Below are positions 55,207 through 64,000 of a stretch of 64,000 nt of DNA, in pieces. The notes below the pieces were generated by a model. That model worked only from the letters and a program-made list of their open reading frames with translations, was not told the DNA's origin and did no database searches. A program made the position numbers and the translations under genes. The stretch comes from Pseudognaphalium luteoalbum. Lineage: Eukaryota; Streptophyta; Magnoliopsida; Asterales; Asteraceae. The DNA is taken from positions 58,615,540 through 58,679,539 of the forward strand of contig OY730194.1 in NCBI GenBank assembly GCA_963422505.1, read 5' to 3'. Numbering within the stretch: the stretch's first letter is position 1; each line of letters begins with the position of its first letter.

Positions 55207-57642
55207 TGATGTAACATAAAAAATCATGTTTTTACGTACATATTTCTACTCTTTTAAGGCTATTCTTTGGTGAAAACATTTCAAAACAATCATTTTTTAC
55301 TAAAAATTACTAAGGTAGTCTAAATTTAGATGTTCCGATAAAAATCGATAAAAATGTCCAAATAATACGAAAACCGAGGCAAAAACAATCACCTTAAATA
55401 TTCCTTTTTTAATTTTCTTATGGAAGCAAATATTAATTCGTATTTTATAATTCCATAGGAAAATACAAGATCAGAGGTGAAAGAGTCAAGCGAAACGGAC
55501 GAAAGATGGAGAAGATGTGCAGTTTGGAAGCTTTTGGATCGTCATCCGAAACACGCAAAAGATATACAACTCCAAATTTGGCAAGATTAGTTTCATTAAA
55601 AGCATAACGTAAAAATGAATCAGTGGTACAAGAATCAAGCAAATCGGTCTCACAACGACGAAGATACGGGCGAAATAAGCAACGAACGGAGCGAGCAAAA
55701 GACAAAAGGAGAATCACCCCACCCTCTAGAGGCCGTATACGGCCCTCTAAGTGTTGTATACGGCCCTCTAGGGGCCGTTTACCTTGGCTTGTGTCTTGGT
55801 AATTGGTACCCTTGGGCCAATTGATCCCCCTTGGCTTGCTATCCCCCGTTTACACTTTGGTGCTTATTGAAGCTTAAAGACTTTTACCCTTTCTTCCTCA
55901 CTTCTCCTATAAATACCCCATCATTTCTTTCATTTCAAACACACCTTTCACCTTTCATTTCTTCATTTCTCTCATTCTCTCTCTTTCTCTAGCTTTCTCT
56001 CTTCAAGATAGAAGCTAGTAGGTTATAGTTAGCGTAGAAATTTTATTTAGCTTTTGTACGGAGGTACTCCGAGACTTCAGATTTGTGAAGATTTGTCTGT
56101 ATTACTCTCCTATTCAGGTTTAATACAATCTCTCATATTTCTTCTTATAATCATGTTATCTTATTATGCATGCTTAGGAATGAAGGCTAGAATTATGCTA
56201 GGCTAGACAAATATGTGTTTGTTGTGATGTACGCAATGTTAGAATAGTTATGATTTAATTACCATGTTGTTACTCTGTCTATTTGAATATAAACTATTTG
56301 TGAACTTATAAGCTGAACCTCTACCTTTTTATTTATCCAACTTATGTTGTGGCTTGAATTCTCCTCCCTAGAATCTGGCCAATTACTAGTAGTAGGAATT
56401 TCAATTATAATGTATATGATGATCAATGAACTCAACATGGCTGTTGTTCCCTTGATTGAAACACGTCTGAGGGACACAGAGCATAAGAATAGAGATAGAT
56501 TAGGTTCATGTTTGTTTGTTGCATATCTTTAGGACAACTTTTGTGATATCCATGATTTAATCCTTAGACCAGCTGATATGATGCTAGTATACCGTTCTAT
56601 TGCATGTTCTTGTTTGATTGTTGCTTAGATACTGTATGCTAGATGTATCCACTATCGTTGATTGAATGATTAGGTTTTCATGAATGATTTAGATTCAATA
56701 CAGATAGGTTAACATGTATGCAGTAGCTGTGATGATTTATATTATTAATGATGAACAATTCAACTAATCGTTTGACAGACTTTCCCAAGCGGTTCTACGG
56801 GTAAATTCCTGTTCATGTTTTTCTTCACTGAACAATTCATGCCACCATACATATGTCTATGAAGACTGAGATTGGGGACCTAGATTAGAGGATATTTGTT
56901 AGTTGGATTGGTCTGTAAATTTGGGAGACCTTTCGGTGCACTGTACACTCTATAACTATTATCCATGTGACATATTTTGTATCTGATTGCGGATAACTCT
57001 ATGTTAGGTATTTAATAGGATCATAGTTATAGCTCATTGAGAAATATATTTAATCTCCGGTAGAGTAATATGAAACCCTAACTGGTATAACGAAAAAGCC
57101 GTAAAACGTCCTAGTATCCGGTATAGCGGTGGAACCACCACTGGTGAAGTAAAAATACGTGGAAGCCAAGGAAAGTTTGTAGGCACAATACTTTATACAC
57201 AGTTAAGTCTCCGATAACTCAATCCCACTGGAATTAGTCATCACAACTAGTAGCCTTATCCCTCATAACTATTCGTCAATAACATTTCCGTAGTCACAGT
57301 AAACACATTCCTCATCTTGATTTCTCCGCGTTCTCCGTACAACCCACTTTTACGTTAGTTTTTAAATTCAGTAGTTAATTAGTAAAACCAAAAATCCTAT
57401 CAAAAGTTTCAAAAATCCCAACTAAATTACAAATGACGACTAATCTACCTAAGATCCCATGCCCGTTGTAGTTTGAAGAATGACACATGTGTCATACGTA
57501 CCGCTTATTGCCCTTTTAGGTCTATAGTTAGTATAAAACTTAGGATCCCCGCATTATAAATTTAAAACTCCCACTGGTGCATGCCCTAGTTGGTCGGACC
57601 AACGACCGGAGTAAAATCCAACCGACCGCTGGGGTGACATCA
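55207..57642 (+). mobile_element. Element G: 5' LTR, Athila-like
   Basis: 2436 bases beginning TGATGTAACA and ending GGTGACATCA, so the ends are a perfect TGATGT/ACATCA inverted repeat. A PBS follows. TATA at 55908-55916 (CTATAAATACC). It is inserted in the 3' ORF of element I (left flank CTGCA). It is only distantly related to D and C. Confidence 0.8.
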
Positions 57643-57849
57643 AGTTTTTGGTGCCACTTTCGGGGACTACAACTACCAATTTTAGGTATTTAGTTATCTT
57701 AGTTATTTAATGATCCTTTCGGAAGATCAATATTATCCGTAAGTTACCTGTTTTATCCTTAGATTAAATAGGTTAATTAGTCTAGTTTAAATTAGTATAG
57801 CTTTCCTTTTCAAAACCCTAAATTCTTCCAAACAAGTTATGATGAACCG
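57643..57849 (+). other. Element G primer-binding site and start of internal region
   Basis: AGTTTTTGGTGCCACTTTCG and GGGAC at 57643-57667 is a diverged tRNA-Asp-type PBS. The remaining 180 bases are AT-rich leader without an ORF, cut at 57850 by element H. Confidence 0.75.
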
Positions 57850-60682
57850 TGATAGGTGTCGTATCGTCGTGAGCGCGAGTGATCACAACGCCTATCGGTG
57901 GGTGTTTTAAATTTGTAAATGCTGGGGGTCTAAGTGTGACTTACTAATACTGAACCAAAGGCTAGTAGATGGTATGTATGACCTAGAGTCGTTCTTAAAG
58001 AGTAACTGAATTGAAATGGAGGTGATCCAATCAATCTTTCTTTCCTAGTACAGGTTTTTATAAGAGTGCGTTGGGGGGTTTTGGTTCAATTAACTAAGTA
58101 AACTAAATAAAGCGAATAAAAGATAATAATAAATCAGATAATGGAAAGTAGTATTTGTTGTGATTTCATTAGTTCATAATATGGGATGATGACTTTTAGG
58201 GGAAAACGTTTATCTAAATTGGGAATGTTTACTAGATTTGATAGCTTATGGTATGACCCGTAGATTCCTTATCAGTCGGTTATCAACTAATATGTCACGA
58301 GGAACTAGGGTATCATGATTCTGATCAGACAGACAATGTTCAACTCTCCACACTCTCCTGTGAGGGAGTCAGTGGCCCTTATTACCGAACACATTCGCTC
58401 GTGGGTGAAGGAACATAGTAGCAAGTGCATAACAGGTCTAACCGTTCTTAATACCATGAAGACTACAAATCCAGTAAACAATTAACTTAGAAGAATATGT
58501 TCGGACTTAATTGATTAATTCCTATTAGTGAAACTCAAGCATGATAAGCGGAAGAAAGCGTTTAGATTTCTTTCGTACCATACTTTAGGTTTCATAGGTT
58601 AAGGAAAAAGGTTATTTTTAAATCAGATTTTAAACTTGCCTTTCTTAATACAATTAACAAATCCTTAGGTTTTCGTGAATGGTTATTTAGCCTATATCCT
58701 ACCTACTCTAATCTAATCTAAACTAATCTAATCTAATTAAAATGTCGATGGCTTTTGCATAAAGTTAAACCCAGACCATATCGTAAAATACTATGGTAGT
58801 TCACAATGTATTTAATCATTGACCGATGTTTTCGTTGTGAATTTAATTGCTTTGCAATGTTTTCATGATAAATACATTGTGATTAGAAGTGTACTATACT
58901 CATGGTAATTCCACGTAATCACATTACATTTTATGATGATTGCATGACGTTACAATTAAACCATAGTTTTGACACAGATAACTATTGACCAAGTATTAAG
59001 GTTCGCGACTCCTCTTTACAAGGTTACAATCATGTTTGTCAATCGAAAGGAGAATATAAGTTTTATGGTTAAAATCATAAGATAAGTCCGTTCATAAAGT
59101 TTCCATTTTTATAATGTTGGTCCATAATACAACTACCTTCGGTATTTTACCGACTTCCATACATTTGTACTCCGCTTAACAGCGTTTCTAGTACTATATC
59201 AAGTAAACAGTCGAATAGGGGCCGTCATATTACTTCACGACATACTTAAGGTCATCCCATAATTATTGATGCTAACTAGATCACAACAAATACAATAGTA
59301 ATCTACTCGCTAAGCATGGCACAAACTATCTCTAGCATAATTAAAGCATACATATTTAATTAAGATAGATAAGGATAGAAAGAACCGATATTAATGCGCG
59401 AGAAGGAATAGACTTGAATTAATAAGAGTAGCTCCAAGCTTACACCAAAGATTACAAGCACATTCCTTGCTTTCGTTCTATTCTAACAACCTTCCTAAAC
59501 TTAGCCTAATACTAACTTAAAGTAAGAAAATAGAAAGTAAAACTAGAAGGTAGAGAAATGAGAAAGATATGGAAGGTGTATGAGGTGTGTTGTATGGTGT
59601 TGGTGTGTCTTTCAAATGAACCAAAGGCACCTATTTATACTTGAAATTTGGTGCACTTTAGCAACTAGGAGCACATGTTAGCAAAAGGTGGTAAATTTGC
59701 TATCACATGTACCCTAAAGCGTGAAAAGGTCTAGCACGTGTACCCTAAAGTTGCGGAAAAGGTCTAGCACGTGTACCAGGCGAGTACGAGCAAAGAAGAA
59801 AAAGTGGTCGGGGGACGGGGGGAGTGCAACCGGTGCCGCCACCCATGCTGCCGGTGGCGGCTTCATGGTGGCCGGCGGCGGCTGCCATGCACCTACCTCG
59901 GTTCGCCGTTTTTTGCTTCGTTTCTTGATTCGCACATATCTTCTTCGTTATGCGTCCGTTTTCATTAATTCTTTTTGCGTTGGATTTGTTTTTCATAAAA
60001 GAAGACTTTAATTAAAAGAAATCTCTAAAATTTTTCTTTGATCTTTAAGTGTCTCGTGCGAATCGTTTGAATCTTCCGGCGTACGTAGAATCTTCATTCT
60101 TCATCCGTTTTTGTTGATTCTTCTTCTGTTAGATTCGTATTTTGAAAATGAATATCTTGGATAAGAGAAATATCAGTTATGGGTACTTTGTCTCTAAATC
60201 TTGTTTTGATATCTTGAATCTTCAAACGTGTGTGAAATCTTCATCTTTCATCCGTTTTGCTTGATTTTTCTCGTGCAACTCTATTTTGACTTTCTTGGCA
60301 AAGTTTTATTGATTTGTACATTATATGAGTTTTTTTTGCCAAGTATTGTTCCAGAATGAGAGAGATATCGGTAGTAAATACGTGACTTTTTACACGATAT
60401 CAAGTATCCCACACTTAAAACTTTGCTTGTCCTTAAGCAAACTTGAATTTCAAGCATGGTTAGAAATAAGTAGATAATGAAATATTTCGAGGCGGAACTT
60501 TTTACTGAGGGGGTTTTGGAAAAATAAAATATTTGTGCTTTTGAAAAAGTAGGGTTGTAATCTTTGGGAGCATGCTTTTGATCTTTGATCTTGGATACAT
60601 GACTAGGCGATCCTCTCTTGGTGGTCACTCCAATCACTCAAAGTGTTTAGGGTTTCCTATTCTAATATTATCAATCACTCAG
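57850..60682 (-). mobile_element. Element H: 3' LTR and 3' UTR of a C/D-type element
   Basis: The LTR is 57850-60402, TGATAGGTG to CACGATATCA on the plus strand (TGATATCGTG at the element's 5' end), close to the C LTR over its full length. 60403-60682 matches 12646-12925, the 3' UTR before the 3' LTR (AGTATCCCACACTTAAAAC, TTGTCCTTAAGCAA). The rest of the element lies to the right and is separated by the insertion of element L at 60683. The left flank AACCG would be its target duplication. The TATA in H (CTATTTATAC on the plus strand, about 59631) lacks the palindrome seen in C and D. Confidence 0.82.
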
Positions 60683-61589
60683 TGTAACACCCGTCAAATT
60701 AGGGCTCGTCATTAGGCCCTAATCATTTTGTAATACATATAATTAGTTCTGTGTTAGGCTAATTTGTGTATCTAATAATATATATTGTTGAATATATACA
60801 AGTACGCGATTTGGCTAAATTGTGCATGTTTCGATCAAACGTAATTCGGTTCAATTAATATAGACATTGGTGAACAGTTTTATTAAATAATATGACATTA
60901 TTTAATACAACCATTATATCCAAAATATTATTTTGATAATATTTTAATTCTATTTTGTATCGTACAAATAAACGTCTACGCGATTAAAATATTACACGCG
61001 CAAACAATCAAAACAAATAAATTTTTTATTTTATAACTCAAATATAAAGTACCTGATAAATACTTTCACAAAATATTGATTAAACATTCGTATTTTAAAA
61101 CATGTAAAATAACTAAATTAACATTTAAACAATCGGGAAACGAATACCGCACGGAGCGCAAACGCGGGGAATTAAAAAATTGGGAGATCCCTCCCCCACT
61201 TTTCCCCCCAAAATCAGCCCACCCTCCCCATTTCTTCCTCTCATTTCATTTTTCTTCTTCTTTCATTTCTCTCTCTCTTTTTCTCTCAAAACAACCTCCA
61301 CACCACCGCCATCTTGAACCTCAAAATAACATCACCAAACAACCTTAAATCTCAAAGCTCATTTGGAAGAAAAGAACCACAACGTCACGATCTACAATCC
61401 TACCTTTTCGGATCCTCCTTGCGTTAACTTGTAAGAATCCCGACAATTCTCGAAAACTCTTAAATTTTTGTTATTTTACTTGAAAGTGGTTGGTATAAGC
61501 TTAAAATGTCCAAATATGGGTTGGGTAAAAGTTTCGGGTCAAATGGAAGCCGGAAAACTCGTTTTTGAAACCAAAAACCACGGCCAGAC

Positions 61590-61995
61590 AGGAGTGTCGC
61601 ACAGGCCTGAGTAGTGATGCCTCACTTCCTTAAGTGACGCATTAGGTGTCGCTAAAAGCCCTAATCTTGCTTCACTTTCCTAAGTACCGCATAAAACCCT
61701 CTTTTTGCGTCACTGCCTAAGTGACGCAAATTCAATACCCGACACTCCTAATCGACACTTCTAGCAGCACTTGTCTAAGTGTCGCCCATAATTGAAATCT
61801 AATTTCACATGACACTAGCCCTAATGACGCATGACCCTGATACCGACACTTACATCCGACACTTCCTTAAGTGTCGCCCTCTATGCGTCACTTCCGCAAG
61901 TGACGTCACTAAGTAAGAATTTACCATTTTATGCGACACTTCCCGAGTGTCGCCCTAAACCTAAGTGTCGTTGTAAGTGACGCTAAAAACAGGAT
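61590..61995 (+). repeat. TGTCGC / GTGACGC short-repeat cluster in LTR L
   Basis: About twenty motifs of the forms GTGTCGC, GTGACGC, GCGACACT and CGACACTT with irregular spacing and inverted partners. It is homologous in place to 84-391 (A) and 3990-4225 (B). Confidence 0.85.
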
Positions 61996-62003
61996 GACCT
62001 CGA

Positions 62004-62032
62004 TATTGAGGGATTCCGCACCTTAATATCAA
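62004..62032 (+). other. Stem-loop with TTCCGC loop near the LTR L 3' end
   Basis: GATATTGAGG / CCTTAATATC arms around GATTCCGCA. It is about 40 bases before the LTR end, slightly further inside than in A, B, F and K. Confidence 0.65.
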
Positions 62033-62071
62033 AATAACCTCGTTATCGATCCACATAACTAGGGGCTTACA

Positions 62072-62087
62072 ATTGGTATTAGAGCTT
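62072..62087 (+). other. Primer-binding site of L (tRNA-iMet type)
   Basis: ATTGGTATTAGAGCTT, one change from TGGTATCAGAGC, directly after the LTR. Confidence 0.85.
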
Positions 62088-62257
62088 TTGGGCTTAATAC
62101 GTTGTGGTTCGAGGTTATTTGGATTAAATAACTAACAATTTCGGGTTGTTTTACGACCAAAAGTTGTTTCTGGACATTTATAGGTTGATTTATGTTCGAA
62201 ATCTTTAGGTTTAAACTTAAAACACTTAGAATTTTTTCTTAAGGGTTAATAGCCGTA

Positions 62258-62517
62258 TTTGCGAACTGAAACGTATATTGCGAGCCGAACTGAACTTTGC
62301 GAACTGAGATTTGCGAAGTGAGCTGAGCTTGCAATTTGAATTGAGTTTGCGAGCCGAGCTGAACTTTGCGAACTGAGATTTGCGAAGTGAGCTGAGCTTG
62401 CGAATTGACTTGAGTTTGCGAACTGAACTGCATTTGCAAACTGAGTTTCTGCGAAGTGAACTTAGAGTTGCGAACTGAGCTGTGGTTTGCGAACTGAACT
62501 TTCTGAGTTCGCAATTT
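62258..62517 (+). repeat. GCGAACTGAG-type repeats in leader of L
   Basis: About twelve copies of TTGCGAACTGAG variants (GCGAGCCGAGC, GCGAAGTGAGC, GCGAATTGAC). A 69-base unit is duplicated at 62280 and 62349. It lies between PBS and gag. The core resembles the 18-base repeat in the F LTR. Confidence 0.88.
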
Positions 62518-62552
62518 CGACTGATTTTTTTGTCTTTTTGACCAAATTTAAG

Positions 62553-64000
62553 ATGTCTAATCTTAGCCGAATGATAGAAATGGACCATGAGGTGGGAAAA
62601 TCAAATGTTCCACCTAAGTTACTCACCCTCGATGACTATTATGGGTGGAGAGACGGTTTTGAGTCCTATTGTCATTTTCATGACCTTATGATATGGGAGT
62701 GTATCACTCATGGATACACCGCTCTAACTCAACAGGTACAGGGAACTTCCAAATCTGTGGTTCTTCAATATAATCGTATGAATGAAGAACAGAAGGAAAG
62801 TTCCAAAAATGAAAACATAGCACATTCATGCATTAAATGTGTCTACCTAAGGAAGTCAATCATCTGTTTAAATCCTTTCACATTGCTAAAGAGTTATGGT
62901 TAGCTCTAGAAAAGAGGTGTGATGGAAGTCCTCAGTTGAAGGAAGGCAAAAAGGATTTGTTGAAGAAACAATTTGTCGTCTTTAAGGCTTTCAAAGGGGA
63001 GGAACTTGATGCTTATATCACTAGATATTATCATCTTTTGAGCGAGCTAGATAACCATAAAATTGCAGTAAATGATCAAGAGAAAATAAACAAGTTTCTT
63101 GAAGGTTTACCGCAAAGATGGGAAATGTATAGAGTGATGATCAAGGACAATGAGGATCGCTATGCATCTATGACTCTGGAAGATGCAATAGACAAACTCA
63201 GAGGATATGCATTCACTAAGAAAACTAGGAATGCTAATAATGATCAGGTTTATGATCCTAAGCTATAATTTGGTAAAGCTAGTACCTCTGATGCATCTAC
63301 AAGTTCCACTACTGCATTGTTAGTTGGTGATATTACTGAAAACAATGCCGAACTTGTCTCTGAAGATTTGTGCTATATTGCTGCTGGAAGTGAAAAACAA
63401 ATCAAAGCAACTGAGAAGTCCACTCAAGAGCATCAAAAGAAGCCTATGAGTGTGAAATCTGCTGAACATCAACTATCTGTTCTTGCTTCATTTGTTGCTT
63501 CATATGAAAATTACATCCCGGGAAAGATTAATGATCCAGCCACTTTTGATGCTGATTATGATCAAATTGATGATGATGATTTAAAAAGAAATAGATCTCC
63601 AGTGGCAACTTGCTATGGTGTCAAGGAGAGTCAAGAAATTTCTAAATCGAACTGGTAGAAAACTAGTTGGTAATAAAGTTGGGTTTGACAAATCCAAAGT
63701 AAAATGTTTTAACTGTCAAGGTTATGGACATTTTGCTAGGGAATGTCAAAGACAAAAGGCTGATCAAAATGGTGGGAATAACCAAAGCTCGGGTAAGAGT
63801 CTAGCTTCCAAGGCTTTGGTAGTTCAATAGTTGGATGGGTCATATGATTGGAAAGCTTTGTCTGAAGAAGCACTAATGGCTGAGATTATTGATGATGAAA
63901 AGACTACTGAATCAACATCTTATATGCCTGAAGCTAAAGATTCTAAATTTCAAGTACCAGACATGCAAGAGAAGTCTATTGAAGATAGTATACTCTACAT
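62553..64000 (+). pseudogene. Element L gag (Copia-type, UBN2), runs off the window
   Basis: Starts at ATG 62553 (MSNLSRMIEMDHEVGKSNVP). An N-terminal DUF4219-like segment (LDDYYGWRDGFESYC) is followed by a UBN2/gag-copia domain (LWLALEKRCDGSPQL, KKQFVVFKAFKGEELDAYIT, INKFLEGLPQRWEMY, ASMTLEDAIDKLRGY). The CCHC knuckle CFNCQGYGHFARECQ lies near 63705. Lesions: a frameshift near 62840, a stop at 63268, a frameshift near 63640 and a stop at 63828. The frame then goes on to the window end (WKALSEEALMAEIIDDE). The Gag family indicates Ty1/Copia; pol would lie to the right and is not seen. Confidence 0.85.

Larger units (their letters stand above)
60683..62071 (+). mobile_element. Element L: 5' LTR (Copia-type Gag downstream)
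   Basis: 1389 bases, TGTAACACCC...GGGCTTACA, followed at once by a PBS. Target duplication on the left: CTCAG (60678-60682); uninterrupted homologous sequence in C2 (about 12910-12920) confirms the insertion point. The 5' third resembles the Ty3-type LTRs B and F (CACCCG..AAATTAGG.CT, TTAGGCCCTAA, GACATTGGTGA.CAGTTTT). 61501-61560 is close to positions 1-60 of A. The 3' part has a TTCCGC stem-loop near 62004-62032. Confidence 0.85.

Overview
Plant nuclear DNA, most likely a eudicot with a large, LTR-retrotransposon-rich genome. Asteraceae is my best guess, from the general look of the Tekay-like and Athila-like elements and the host genes; this is inference, not proven by the sequence. Two intact host genes lie in a roughly 11 kb island (about 41.5-53 kb): a four-exon GDSL esterase/lipase (44612-47098, minus) and a nine-exon chloroplast RNA-editing factor of the ORRM1 type (47893-51520, minus). 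Intron 5 of the second gene holds a degenerate tRNA-Asp and a Mutator-type MITE. Nearly everything else is nested retrotransposon.

Left nest (1-15566). A plus-strand Athila-like LTR (E, 13922-15566) was split by a minus-strand non-autonomous Athila-like array (C, 5885-13921). C was split by a minus-strand Ty3 element with a 3.4 kb LTR (B, 1803-5884), and B by a plus-strand Ty3-type LTR (A, 1-1802). The left halves of these elements lie outside the window.

Middle (15567-41506). A pseudogene of the NAM-associated/SANT-like family (often annotated 'glutathione S-transferase T3-like') is cut in two by a 23.5 kb minus-strand Tekay-like chromovirus (F, 17085-40581, TSD AAACC). F is itself interrupted by a solo LTR (K, 22106-24655, TSD CCACG) and by a complete plus-strand Athila-like element (D, 25091-36018, TSD GTCGG).

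Right nest (53036-64000). A minus-strand probable Copia element (I) is interrupted by a plus-strand Athila-like element (G), which is interrupted by a minus-strand relative of C and D (H). H is interrupted by a plus-strand element with a Copia-type Gag (L) that runs off the window.

Most notable points. (1) C and D share an architecture in which gag-protease is followed, in frame, by a long uncharacterised ORF (about 650 codons, Glu-rich N-terminus) where reverse transcriptase, RNase H and integrase would be expected; neither copy has any pol. (2) LTRs assigned to different superfamilies (Ty3-like A, B, F, K and Copia-like L) appear homologous at their 5' ends, and all carry a 3'-terminal stem-loop with TTCCGC in the loop. 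A, B and L also carry arrays of short TGTCGC/GCGACA hairpins. (3) The Tekay-like elements B and F carry an extra ORF between primer-binding site and gag. All transposon coding regions seen are pseudogenic (nonsense codons, frameshifts, insertions); the two host genes look intact. Identities and divergences below are by-eye estimates, not computed alignments.
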